A stretch of DNA of 64,000 nucleotides from Terana coerulea. Its lineage: Eukaryota > Basidiomycota > Agaricomycetes > Polyporales > Phanerochaetaceae. The DNA lies in the NCBI GenBank assembly GCA_024811115.1, contig JAKOGH010000783.1, positions 372,001 through 436,000 of the forward strand, read 5' to 3'. Positions 37,102 to 47,820 of this stretch are shown one piece after another. Under the pieces are notes generated by a model that saw only the letters and a program-made list of their open reading frames with translations, was not told the origin of the DNA and searched no databases. Made by a program: the position numbers and the translations under genes. How positions within the stretch are numbered: the first letter of the stretch is position 1; every line of letters starts with the position of its first letter.

Positions 37102-37652
37102 ATGTGTAAGTTTTCACGACGCGTGTGTGCCCAGTCAAGTTCACCAGCAACTGCCATCCAGCGTCCACCAACGCTACCACCGCCACCGCCACCGATGCCG
37201 CAAGGCCCACTCCCACGCGCAAGCTGTCCGTGGACCCACAAACGGCCGACAAGCTTGAGAGGCGTCTCACCCAACGGCCCGCCAAGGAGGAGCTCGTTGA
37301 TCGCAACATCTTGAAGGGTGTGCACTCAGACTGGAGGTGTATGCGAGCGAGAAGCTAATCAGGGCGTTGCTAGATGACAAGGTCGCCCCTTCGTTGCAAG
37401 CAGCCAGGGACAAGCTGCAGAGGTCGCAGCTTGAGGTACGCGGGCTGTTATATTTTGTAGCAGCAGGATTGATGGAGAAATATACAGGATAAAATAGGCC
37501 AGGCCCTCCTTCATCGTCCAAAGCAAGAGGAGCTCCAGCAAACCGGTATACTCAGTGCGTACAAGGCATAGTGAATCGCAAGCGCGGACGCAGACCACTA
37601 ACGTACTTTGATAGAGGCAGAATCGTCTCCTGAGACCACCGCCTCTGCCTGA
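37102..37652 (+). CDS. RPEL-repeat protein (likely G-actin binder)
   Basis: Five exons (37102-37105, 37162-37317, 37374-37435, 37488-37554, 37615-37652) give 108 residues; all phases fit. Two or three RPEL-type motifs are present: L-E-R-R-L-T-Q-R-P-A-K-E-E-L-V-D-R-N-I-L (residues about 30-50), an imperfect D-K-V-A-P-S-L-Q-A-A-R-D-K-L, and I-G-Q-A-L-L-H-R-P-K-Q-E-E-L (about 77-95). RPEL motifs in animals (MRTF, Phactr) bind monomeric actin; in fungi a small protein of this kind is known but its job is unclear to me. The first exon is just ATGT, so the start depends on splicing across the first intron. Confidence 0.82.
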
Positions 37653-37823
37653 AAGGGTGGTGCTTGACACAGCAAGAATGAACTGAAGAAGTGGGGGTTT
37701 TTCTCGTGAACCTCCGTCCGTCGAATTAGTGGTGTATACTCTGAAGTGAATGAAACATGTACAATAAGCATTTGGATCCCACATAAAGCAACCGTGACAC
37801 ACCTATAGACGAATGCGGCGTGG

Positions 37824-38513
37824 TCAATCTCTGCTGTCTCTTCTGTTCCTAATTTTCTCCCTCATCTCCGCCGCGGCGCGCTTCGTTCCTGCGCTTCCCG
37901 CCCAACCCCGACTCCGCAGCCAACCCACCAGCCTCGGCGTCACAGCCGCTGTGAGACCCACACGCACGGGCAGGAAGAGGGTCTTGTGGATGGTGTACGC
38001 CAGGACTATCATAGCCCAGAGACCCTCCGAGCCGCCGTTCGCCGGCGATTGGGCCACACTGTCCATCTCTTCCCGCCCGGGCTCGGTTGGTCTTTCTGGC
38101 AGGAAACCCGCAACGGCCTCCTTCACGGACGCTGCAATATGCGCAACATGCTCCGCGCCGATGATGTTGACCGCGGCGAAGGCGACTGTGAAGTCCGCGA
38201 TGGTCAAAATGGTGTACACCCCGAGGGCATACCAGCCATAGGATTTGATGAGGTGCTTGAGGCGTTGCGACAACGAGGCATTTGGCGGTAGTTGTGGATG
38301 CGAGTCGTCGGTAGGAGATGCAGGTGGAGAAGGGGAGAGTCGCGACGAGCTCTGATGCAGTACTCGTGTGCTGGTACGGCCACCTGGTCTGGTGAGTGTA
38401 ATCCGTGGCTCTGCAGCAGCAGCGGTGAAGCGAGTTAACGGGAGCAGCGGCCTTGACACTCGAGGGACCAGGGAGCGGAGGAGAGGAATGCGAAGGATGG
38501 CGGTGCGCACCAT
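37824..38513 (-). CDS. DUF1279/FAM210-like mitochondrial membrane protein
   Basis: A single-exon gene of 229 residues. The first 60 or so residues are rich in Arg/Ser/Pro/Leu and lack acids, as in a mitochondrial presequence. The DUF1279 core follows: L-K-H-L-I-K-S-Y-G-W-Y-A-L-G-V-Y (about 85-100), a membrane helix over T-I-A-D-F-T-V-A-F-A-A-V, then after a loop A-Y-T-I-H-K-T-L-F-L-P-V-R-V-G-L-T-A-A-V-T-P and a final V-G-W-L-R-S-R-G-W. This fits the FAM210A/B-type family located in mitochondria, where the animal members affect translation and lipid handling; the fungal role is unknown. It is divergent from SAM decarboxylase (299 bp between starts). Confidence 0.87.
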   Translation of the reverse strand: MVRTAILRIPLLRSLVPRVSRPLLPLTRFTAAAAEPRITLTRPGGRTSTRVLHQSSSRLSPSPPASPTDDSHPQLPPNASLSQRLKHLIKSYGWYALGVYTILTIADFTVAFAAVNIIGAEHVAHIAASVKEAVAGFLPERPTEPGREEMDSVAQSPANGGSEGLWAMIVLAYTIHKTLFLPVRVGLTAAVTPRLVGWLRSRGWAGSAGTKRAAAEMREKIRNRRDSRD

Positions 38514-38735
38514 GAGTTCTGCGCAAGACGGAGTTTATCAAGGTAAAGCGGTCAAGGAAGGGTGCGGACGATGCGGAGGAGGAATGCCAGCGACGGCGAA
38601 GCGACAGACGCGTCAAAGCGGCCGCGCCTGCCGCGGGTTCGGTAGGCGTTCTCGGCATACGCCGAAAGCAACTTTTGAATCGATCTGCAGGAAACGGGAA
38701 GGCTCAGTAGAATCTTGCTTCATCTTGACCCTTTC

Positions 38736-38786
38736 ATGCATCCACACAACCCCCACCTGCAGTCCTACCAGTCTTCACTGCGATAG
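38736..38786 (+). promoter_or_regulatory. Possible upstream ORF of SAM decarboxylase
   Basis: A 16-codon open frame with its own ATG and TAG ends 27 nt before the SAM decarboxylase start. If it lies in the mRNA leader it could act as a translational brake. Upstream ORFs control this enzyme in plants and mammals; conservation in this lineage is unknown. The ATG context (TTCATGC) is weak. Confidence 0.4.
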
Positions 38787-38812
38787 CATCCCCCTTCACG
38801 GCTTGCATCTGC

Positions 38813-40302
38813 ATGGACCCCGCCGTTCCCGTCGACGAGCCCTACGGGCCTTTCGAAGGACCAGAGAAATTACTCGAAATATGGTTCGCTCCCTCTCCTG
38901 CTCAGCTTCCAGACGCGTCTTCGTCCACGGACGGGAAGTTCGGGCTCAGAAAAGTGCCCAGGGCCGTTTGGGAGGAGATGCTGGACATCGTCAAGTGCAA
39001 AATTCTCTCGCACGTCGAGGGTTCCGAGATGGATGCCTATTTGCTTAGGTATGTTCCTTCATATCGGTGTTTATATCGCAAATTCTAGACCTTTAGCTTC
39101 CGGATGGTCGTACGACCTTTCAGAATCGGTCTCCTCATGCTATTTGTGTGCACACAGCCCAAATGCTACCAGATGCTGACCTAGCCGCCGTCACTAGTGA
39201 ATCTTCCTTTTCGTCTCTCCCCACCGCTTGATCCTGAAGACATGCGGTACGACGCTCAACCTTCTCGGGCTTCCACGGATGCTCGAGATCGCCAAGACTT
39301 ACGCGTCCTTGCCTTGCGTATACCGGTGCTTCTACTCCCGCAAAGCGTTCATGTTCCCTGAACGTCAGAGCGGCCCGCACCGCGACTGGAGAGCAGAGGT
39401 TGAGTTCTTGGACCAGATTTTCCCCAGCGGCGCTGCCTACACTATTGGTAAAGTAAACGGCGACCACTGGGTTCTCTATATCACCAGCCCAGGAGAAGAC
39501 CTGTTTGCATCCACCGCGCCGAACTCCCCTGCTCCTCGGAGTGGCCCCGCTTCCGCCCGATATCGACGAGTCTTCCGGCGGCGATCCCCAGGACGTTCCA
39601 GATTCACCGGACTTTACGAAGCAGGACTACACCATAGAGATACTCATGACGCAACTCTCGCCGTCCGCCCGCGAGCAGTTCAACCACGCGTCTGTTCTCG
39701 AAGCGGTTGAATCTGGCCCAGGGCAGCATGCTCTCGAACTCTCTTCTGCTATCGGCATCACCGATATCTTCCCTCCCCAGCTGACGACTTTGGATGCCTA
39801 TTCATTCACGCCATGCGGCTACTCCTCGAACGCCCTGCTCAAGTGGCGCGACAACGCGGGCACGGACCAGTTCCACAGCGGCGAGGGCTACTACACCATC
39901 CACGTCACTCCGGAGGAAGGCTGGTCTTACGCCAGCTTCGAGTGCAACGTCCCGCTGCCCACCGTTCCCACCCCACAACGCACCAAAATCCCCGATCTGA
40001 AGACGCTGATTCGGCGAGTCGTGAATATCTTCCAGCCTGGGCGGCTGACGCTCACGCTCTTCATCTCCGGCGAGGACAACGCGAACGCGGAGGAAGAGGA
40101 GGGCGAGAGTGCTGTCGAGGCGGCGCAGAGGGCGTTCAAGTCGGCCTTGATCTCGCCGAAGGGTATCAACGGTGTCAACGGACACGGCACCAACGGAAGC
40201 GGGGAAGAGGCATTCCGGGGGATCTACAAGCGGACGGACAAGATCAACTACGAGTTCGGAGGATACGACCTCGCCTTTGCCAGCTTCGAGCTTCGGCCAT
40301 GA
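38813..40302 (+). CDS. SPE2: S-adenosylmethionine decarboxylase proenzyme
   Basis: It makes decarboxylated SAM for spermidine synthesis and uses a pyruvoyl group formed by self-cleavage. Exons 38813-39048 and 39198-40302 give about 446 residues. Key sites: F-E-G-P-E-K-L-L-E-I-W-F near the N-terminus (catalytic Glu region), S-E-S-S at the very start of exon 2 (cleavage before the pyruvoyl Ser), K-x-C-G-T-T, K-V-N-G-D-H-W, T-P-C-G-Y-S-S-N and Y-Y-T-I-H-V-T-P-E-x-G-x-S-Y-A-S-F-E. Two frame breaks are seen: one missing base at about 39205, directly after the cleavage site, and one extra base near the CCCC at 39526-39529; together they restore exon length. The linker near residues 260-300 is fungal-specific and less certain. 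Confidence 0.92.
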
Positions 40303-41282
40303 TTTGACGCATCTCCTGCTCTTCCGCGTTCTCAGGGCATTCGCTTGGATATACCACTCACTGGACGTTCTATGACGTCCTACAAAAGGAGGACACTGGG
40401 TGATTGACGGTATTACTCGATGGCTTCCATGTACCATGGTGTAAAATATATTGGCTCGCACCGTCATCGACCCTGACTGGCGATGCCACCGCCCACATGT
40501 GCTGTCGTGCTGGTATGGACCGTGAATCTCCGCGAGCTGATCTCGACTTGTGGACAGAAGTGAAGGCGGCGTGGGGCATGAGCACGGCCTGCTGCGCACT
40601 ATCCGCGAAGAGCGAGCTCGACCCACGGGAGCCTCGGGCTTGTGTCGCGTTGTTTGAGCCCGTTCATTTCGCTGAACCACAGAACCCATAAATGGAAGGT
40701 CACAGGGCCATCAGCTGGCGTCCACGGGCCTGGTTTGTCCTTGACGTTGTTCGACGACGACGCAGGTCTTGCCAGCGGTCGGTGTTCACGCCTGCGCCGA
40801 CGACAAGCTGGCATGCAGCAGCCGCCCCGCATCGGTGCTCGCTGCCTAAAGTCATGCGAGCACGCTGGCGGTCGGGAGACGGGTATCCGGTCAGTCCCTA
40901 TCACCGTGCATCAGCACGGTACGGTGCTGGCTCCTCGCCCCGGTCGCTCACATTTTACGGCAGAAGGGAAGAATGGGGGCCTGCCCCTCCATGCTCGCCT
41001 GCTGTGGCGGTGACAATGTGCCATTTGCGGCGGGGAGGCCTCCCCCGCGCGCGGCCGGTCGAGACGGCTATCTGCTGGGTGGGTCCTTGCCGCGGGTTCG
41101 CTGGCGGGGCCCCCACTTCGGCCGCTTCGAACCATTCAGCGTGCGGCCAGCGCCCGCGGCGATGCCATCACCTTCTCGCTTTCTTAAAGCCTAGCACGCA
41201 CGCCCGCGGCGCCGGGGCGGTATTTACTACGCGCACGCTGGCGGCCCTGCCGTCCTGGCTCGCTCGCTCGCCCCTCCGCCCC
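40303..41282. other. GC-rich intergenic region
   Basis: About 980 bp without a convincing gene. Long overlapping open stretches exist on both strands because the sequence is GC-rich and stop-poor; none has motifs. The promoter of the second PP2C-like gene is expected here. Confidence 0.6.
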
Positions 41283-42788
41283 ATGGCGCGCCAGGTCGTC
41301 TCCCTGGCCCCCGCGACGCCGCTGGACGCCCGGCTCGCGCTCGAGGAGGTCAAGGACTTTGCGCTGACCGACATGGGCTTCGGCGGCGACACGACGTGGA
41401 CGTACAAGATCCTTCGCGAACCCGCCCTCACGGAAGAACTGACGCGTCTCTCGTGTCCGCAAACTCTCGGTCACGTCGACAGCGTCGCGCTGCAGCCATG
41501 CCCGCTCTACGACTTCCGGAGCCAAGACCGTCACACCGTCCAGCGGTGGGCGATGCCGGGTGGCACTTGGACGTTCACCGCCGTCTTCGATGGTGAGCCT
41601 GTCCGCTGTGTTCAGATGGGTGGGGTGAAACTAAAGACTGATATTAGGGCACGTCAACCACGATACTGTTAACTATGTCTCCGAGATAGTGCCGTCCCAG
41701 GTTCGCAGATCGCTCGAAACAGCCTTACGGCAGACCTATCCGAATACGCCTCGAACTGAGCAGATATCATCCCTTCTGTCCGAGGCAATCATACAGGCTG
41801 ATGCCACTATCACCTCCGAATTCTTTGCGATATTCACAGAGGCCGGGGTCGACCCGGCGCGCGCAGACCCTAGCTCTATGAAGTCGTTCATAAACGACCG
41901 GCGGACAGGTGGGCTCCGCTACACACGCGTCTCGCGCATGCTGGGCGGGACGACCGCCCTGCTCACCCTATTCCACGAAGACTCGGCCAACCTCTGGGTC
42001 GCCAATCTAGGCGACTGCTTGGCAGGTAGGCCTTCCTCCGCTTTGTACCGCGCAGACGCCGCCGCTCAGGCCTCTCTCCCCGCAGTGCTCGGCACGTGGA
42101 GCGGCTCCCGGTGGTCGGGCGAGCTCATCAACAGCGTGCACAACGGGAGCAACGCCGCGGAGGTGCGCCGCGTGCGCGGCGAGCACCTCGGCGAGCCGGA
42201 CTGCGTCGTGGACGACCGGGTGCTGGGCTGGCTCGCACCGACCCGCGGTAAGCGTGCGCGCCCGCTCGCGCGGCCCCCCGAACGCTCGCTGACCGCCGCG
42301 TCGTCTCTGCAGCCCTCGGCAACGGGTGGCTGAAGCTGCCGCGGGTGTACGCCGAGCACGTGTTCGCGCCGCTCGACTCGGCCTGGATGCGCAGGGAGTC
42401 GCTGCCCAAGTACCTCGCGCGCCTCCAGTCGCCGCCGTACGTCTCCGCCACGCCCGACGTGCACCACCGGCGGCTCCGCCGGGGGTCCAAACCCGCGTTC
42501 GACGCGTTTCTCATGACGTGCTCCGACGGCGTCCTCGACCTCGCCCACCTCGACCCCATCCCGCTGTCTCAAAAGCTGATGGATCACTGGGCAGGCGTGG
42601 TGGGGCGCAGCTACGACAGGACCCGCGGTCGCCGGCCGGGCGCGCGCACGTGCAACAGCGCCCTTGCCCTTCTGCGGGATTGCATCGGGGGAGACGACGC
42701 GCACGTCGCGTCCCGCAACCTGACGGTGGAGATGGAGGAGCGTTGGATGGACGACATCACCATCATCGTGCAAAAGTTTGGCTGGTAG
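41283..42788 (+). CDS. PP2C-like (PPM) protein, copy B, altered metal motif
   Basis: Four exons (41283-41592, 41648-42025, 42086-42247, 42313-42788) give 441 residues with clean phases and no frame break. It is a paralogue of copy A 14 kb upstream, with introns at the same homologous sites: after F-D-G, inside the G-D-C-x-A step, and inside T-R-A-x-G. The canonical D-G-H-G-G motif reads D-G-H-V-N-H. L-G-G-T-T-A-L-L, N-L-G-D-C-L-A-V-L-G, T-C-S-D-G-V-L-D and a final D-D-I-T-I-I-V are retained. The conserved Asp positions suggest metal binding may persist, but the missing glycines make activity uncertain. GC content is much higher than in copy A. Confidence 0.88.
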
Positions 42789-42961
42789 ACGCCGTCTGTC
42801 GATCACATTCTTAAGGTTAAGCACTGCGGAACATTATGAGCTATAGTACATATGAGGAGGCGCAGGGGACCAAGCATGTCCTCTTCTCGAGAACCACAAT
42901 ACCCTGAGGGAACGTACGACACCTGTACAAGAAGCAGATATACATAGATGAGAGGATAGAT

Positions 42962-45206
42962 TTATCGTTTTGTGGTGCGACTGCCGGACGGCGTTGGCGG
43001 CTCGTCCTCTGCCGCCGCCGGCGCAGGCGTCGCTGCTGCCCGCGTCGCCTGGGTCTTGGCCCGCATCTTGCACAGGGGGCATAGTCGGGTGAACATCTCC
43101 ACCATAGGCCACGTGATGGTAGCCTAAATGCCTCGTCAGCGAATGGGCCTGTACACGCGCGGCGCGGGGTGTACGTACGAATCCCGTCCGCCTGGCCTCG
43201 AAGAACACGGTGGAGGCCGACCCGTGGTACCGGTGCGCGTACACGAGGATGTCGTAGATCTGGTCCTGCACCGGCACGCGGTCGAAGACGGCCGCGGACT
43301 CGAGCGCGCCCGCGCCGTCCTCGGCCCTCCCGCCGCCCGCGCCTCCCCTCGCCGTCGGCGCGCACGATGTAGTTCGCGCGCAGCTTCTCCTCGTCCGCGG
43401 GGTTCATGTTGTAGAACGCGTCGCGCGGGAGGAGGAGCAGGTGGTGCTTGCGCGAGCCCGCGCGCGCGTGGTGGCAGGACGCCCAGATGCGCAGCCGCGT
43501 CGGCAGCTCCGCGACGAGCCCTTCCGCGACTGCGCGCGCGACGTCGGCGTACGTGCCGGGCGGGAACGTCGCGGTCTCGCGCAGCTCGGGCGTGAGGCCC
43601 TGGACGAAGCGCACGAGGGCCTCTTCGAACGCGTGCCGGGTGGGCATCTCGATCGCGTTGACGGCGTTCAGGCCGCGCAGAACCAGGTCGGGCAGCGGGG
43701 AGTACCCTGCGCCTCGCCATGGATCAATGTGTGGTGTCGTGACGATCATGCCCTGGGGACGAATATCTTGGGATCAGTGGCTATGGCTGGGCCACGAGGG
43801 TTACAAGAGAAAGCTGAGTGTTTGAAAGCGTACCCAAGTAAAGTTCCCGTCGGTGCTGCTCTGCTGGAAGGTCAAGTCGCTGGTGTCCATGGCGTCGTCG
43901 CCGTCGAGCAGCGCCGGTGAATGGGGAGGTATGTACTGGCGGATCTGAGGCTCTGTCCGCAGCTCGCTCTCAAATACATGGTTGCCTGAAGGGCCCGCAG
44001 AGGTGGGTGAGTCGCTCGAGCCGCCGCCCTGGCCTTGCATGTCCGACACGAGGAAAGACGCCGTCTTGGCCGCGTACGGCGCCACCTGCCGGTCCTTCGT
44101 CGTCGCGTGGTCGGTGGGCACTTTGTGTCTCTTCTTCGGCGTGTAGTTGCAGTCCACCTCCTTGTCCTCGGCGCAGTGGTTGCAGATGGGCAGATTGCGG
44201 TCGCACTAACAATAGCGGGTGAGAACCGCTGACAAGGCGCCAAAGGCGTGCGGGCCTGACCTTGAGGTTCCTGATGCGGCAGCGGTCGCACCTGGGGATG
44301 CCTCGATGCGCAGGGGTTGGAAGCGGTGTGTACTTGCATTCCCGGTCGGTGGCCCACGCACAGTGGTTGCAGGTGGGGAGCACTCTGTCGCACTGCGTCT
44401 CGGACGTCAAATGGGTCTGTGCCCGATGAATTTTCGTGCTTACTTTGAGATTATTGTGACGGCAATGGTCGCATCGTGGCTTCCCCCTTCTGCCTTTCCA
44501 CTGAGACTGACGAGCCATGTACATCTTGGGGTTGGGTATCCGGATGGTCAACTGGCTCTCGTCGCCGCTTTCGCCGGCAGAATCGGTGCCCTCCACGGAC
44601 CCTACGATACTGACACCCTCGTCTATCGGATCCATTGCAGGGAGCGGCAGGGCGGGAAGGTTTGTATTGGCTCGGGTACGGGTCGAGCCTGGGATTCCCA
44701 GCGGGCCACAAGTCTAGCGAGAGGCGCAAAGCGGGGTCAGCTGTGTGCAAAAGACGGGCAAGTTGGCGCATACACTCCTCGGGACGGCCTTTGGTGAGTT
44801 TTTTTTTGACGGAGGGGGGCGGACTGGGCTCACCAGGATGGAGGGCAGCCTCGACGACCTCGTGTGGTTTGTACTCGCAAGCAGCCAAATCCGGCCAGAT
44901 GGTGAAATCGAACTTGATGGGAAATGTGACTGTGACGGATAGGCGTCACTTTTCTTCAGCACCTCCTCGACCGCTTGCTCGCGCAGGAGGCGGACTGCAG
45001 CCCCGAAAAATGTCGTCTGAGCGGTAGCCTATATGAGCTACTGGTATGGTCTCGTCAGACTGGTGAAGCCACACTGTATGGCTGCAGAAGCGAGTTCTAC
45101 GTGGCCGCGACGGGTGGACCCGAAGATTCCTAGTTACCCCTTTTGTCCAGCGGCCTGAGTCAGGAGTCACACTCACACCGGCGACCGCAGGCACGGCGGC
45201 ATGCAT
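42962..45206 (-). CDS. Double Zn2Cys6 protein with C-terminal integrase-type HHCC domain
   Basis: Seven exons (45206-45179, 44994-44834, 44740-44444, 44392-44261, 44205-43834, 43752-43179, 43123-42962) give about 574 residues. Two fungal binuclear zinc clusters lie in tandem: C-D-H-C-R-H-N-N-L-K-C...C-N-H-C...C and C-D-R-C-R-I-R-N-L-K-C...C-N-H-C...C, both C-x2-C-x6-C-x6-C-x2-C-x7-C. Each is split by an intron at the same place, before the third Cys, so the pair arose by exon duplication. The C-terminus (about residues 470-540) has A-H-R-Y-H-G then F-A-T-I-T-W-P-M-V-E-M-F-T-R-L-C-P-L-C, resembling integrase H2C2 zinc domains of transposons and domesticated relatives. A basic K-K-R-H-K follows cluster 2. 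Three one-base frame breaks (about 44938 missing, 44688 extra, 43345-43348 extra) are implied; corrected lengths fit every phase. Likely a nuclear DNA-binding regulator; targets unknown. Confidence 0.8.
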
Positions 45207-46258
45207 CGAACTGATACGACCCCCAAAGCAACGCAGGATGGGCTTAGGTCGGCACCTCGCTGGCTCACATGGCCCCAGGTTATCCTCCTTAACTCTCCCA
45301 TTCAGCGTGGCGCGGCAGTCCAGGCTGTGGGTATTTGAAACGTCGAATTACTTTGCTTTCCTCTCTGGGCGACGGCAACTCCAAATGTGATCGGCCGTGT
45401 CAGCGATGCTTCTCTCCTTGGAGCTCCAGGCAGAAACCCGGGACACCCACCGCTGCCCTGCGCCTCTGGTGCTGCCCATCGACACACGTGCGAGCGAGCT
45501 GACGGTGCTTGCTTTTAGTTTAGGACTCAGCGTTTCGATAAAGCAGCGCTGTGTGAAGATACGTACTCGGTAGCCGTCCCCAGGCTCTGCGTCATGGACA
45601 GAACCTTCCGCATCAGGCTCGCGGCCATTATGTGTGCTGTCCACGTGTGTCGTCGCATTCAGCGTGACCGCACCCCGCCGTGTGGTGTCCAGCATGCTTG
45701 GGCAGTCACTCAAGCTTTGACCCACCACTGGCATCTCTCAGCTGCTGAGCACACGCAACCTGTGGTAGGAACCATCTTGCATATTTAATGCACCCATCTT
45801 CATGGAGCGTCCCTAACTCCGAAACAGCATAAAAGCAGTGAGTCTTCCATCGCGACCCGTTTCCTCCACGTTGAAATTGACACATTGCCGTCATAGGGTC
45901 ATGTGTAGAAGGATATTCGCATTGCAAGACCAATTGCGATGAAACATACAACCCCAAACTTACTGAGATGAGCACGTAAATCATCTACGGAACATTCTTC
46001 CAACAAGGCTTTGAACCGAAGTCGAAGACGCTTCCGCCATGTGCCTTAGTTCGAACGTTCTTGCCCTCGCGGGGGAGAACTACTGCCAAAACAGTGCCTT
46101 TCCCCTCCCCTTCCCAACTGTCGCGTATTGCCATCACTCAAGTGTCCAGCACATCCCATGTGGCTGCGAAGATGCTACGCATATAAAAACCACCGCAAGA
46201 CTTCAACTGCCGGCCAGGTCTCTGCCTCTCCCATCTGCTCCCCGACACATTTACCGCC
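45207..46258. other. Divergent intergenic region, about 1 kb
   Basis: Upstream of both the zinc-cluster gene (minus) and the secreted-protein gene (plus). I see no coding evidence. The length suggests room for regulation of the two genes. Confidence 0.6.
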
Positions 46259-47270
46259 ATGCTCGCCATCTCCCTCGCTCTCCTGGCAGCGTCCCTGGTC
46301 AACGCTCGGCCGAGTAAGACGGACGCAAGCCTCGGGTTCTTCAACCCTCCCGCGAACGGAGGATCATGGCTGGACGACGCAGGGGTCGGCGTGGGGCGAG
46401 CCGTTGAACGTCAGTGTGCCCAATTTTACCACTGCGAACTCCATCCCATATGTGTTGCTCTCAGGTTGTCATCTCGGGACTCAGCTCCCCGGCTGTCCTT
46501 ACCGACGACGGAATCGTCAACTTCGCGCGTGCGATCGGCTTGTGAGTCGTGAACGTCTCCGGCAGAAGGCCACGGCGAGCTGAATTTTACGTACCCACTA
46601 GCTCTACCGAATGCTTCGGTATTCACCTCGGCGACCCTCAGTCTGCCAACCTTGGCGATGGCCATGGTTCTGTCAACCAGACTGTCGAGCTCCGCCAGGA
46701 TTTTGGTGATGCAAACGCCGGCACCTGCCTTGAGAGTCTCATTGGTGGAAACCACTTCAGGTGGGTAGCATATGGATGGACGTGACGACTCCAAAGGCTG
46801 ACTTCTTCGTAGAGTGTTCCGTCAGAACGGGCCTTCGGCTAACAGCGGAGCTCTTTTCCTCGCGTATGTCACCCATATACAAATTAGAAGTGATACTGAA
46901 AGGAAACGGACCATGTGTTTCGAAACTTGCAGCGTATCCTCGGAGGAGAATGTTACAGAGAACCACACGATTGAGCCTAACGGCTACGACGTCGGCCGGT
47001 ATGTCCTGACTTCCTCACGTCCGCTGCAGCCGAACCTGATGCGAATGTGTGCAGAGACGCACTCGTCTCCAATGCCGTCGGCACGACCAGCTTCAACGGC
47101 GTAACCTACAGCACCACCTCTGAGACCCTCACGGGAGTAATGCCCTCGGGGTCGGCCGGTGTGAACCACGGTGAGAATGCATTTGACGGGTTCCTCGGTT
47201 CTTTTCTGACCGCATTCCAGGCATCGCTATTGATGGCAATGCCATCCTGCTCACTGTCAGGATCGGCTGA
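46259..47270 (+). CDS. Secreted protein of unknown function
   Basis: Seven exons (46259-46409, 46465-46541, 46602-46760, 46813-46863, 46933-46998, 47055-47170, 47221-47270) give 222 residues. A signal peptide is evident (M-L-A-I-S-L-A-L-L-A-A-S-L-V-N-A-R-P). The mature part has E-C-F-G-I-H-L-G-D, G-D-G-H-G-S-V-N-Q-T, a C-L-E-S-L-I-G-G-N-H-F-R motif, R-Q-N-G-P and N-G-Y-D-V-G-R-D. Two mature cysteines in Cys-F-G and T-C-L could pair. I know this family as widespread secreted proteins of basidiomycetes with no assigned function. One extra base in the GGGG at 46382-46385 breaks exon 1; without it all seven phases agree. Many N-x-T sites suggest glycosylation. Confidence 0.83.
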
Positions 47271-47820
47271 GCTTTTTGCGATGTGAGGACGGCCCGCAGC
47301 AAGCTCTAAACCCACAACCAGTTCTCATGAACCATTAACGACCAGCATGGACGACTGTCACGTATTTGTTATTTGTTAGTTCGTTTGTCGACCCTGGACG
47401 CTGTTTATATACCCTCTTACATACCTGCACCGTATGGCTGCCGTATGAAATGTTTCCTTGCGTCTCACAATCATTTCTGCGAGATCTTGCAATGCAAGCC
47501 AGACGTGTGTACGAGTGATCGCCGCCCGACGCCACAATGCTAAGGGCGCTTGGTCAAATGTGAGATGCGCATGCTGTCATGTTTCGCTGCGATGGTCGCA
47601 AGCAGCTCCGCGGAGATAGGCAGAAGTAACTTGCAGTTATATTTCCATAGCGAAATGCGAAAGCGTAGTAAAACATTGACATGCTGGATAACTAATGCTA
47701 CAGGAATAAAACAAGTGGGGTCATGTTATGCATGGAGTACCATAGTGTCGTAGAGCTTGGTGGTATGTGCGGTGCAGGGAAGTGGGATATGTGTGAAAGT
47801 CCTTTCGAGCCTGATCAGGA
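47271..47820. other. Convergent 3' intergenic region
   Basis: Between the secreted-protein gene (plus) and DBF4 (minus). No gene seen. Confidence 0.65.

Noticed and set aside
39802..40689. Minus-strand open frame of 295 codons
   Set aside because: Its left half is antisense to SAM decarboxylase and the composition is Arg/Val-rich noise.
40692..41672. Plus-strand open frame of 326 codons upstream of the second PP2C-like gene
   Set aside because: Only its end, from the Met at 41283, resembles PP2C; the upstream part is Arg-rich and without motifs.
42834..43277. Separate small gene at the end of the zinc-cluster gene
   Set aside because: Phases and the V-x-V-Q-D-Q-I-Y-D segment show it is the last part of the zinc-cluster gene after a frame break.
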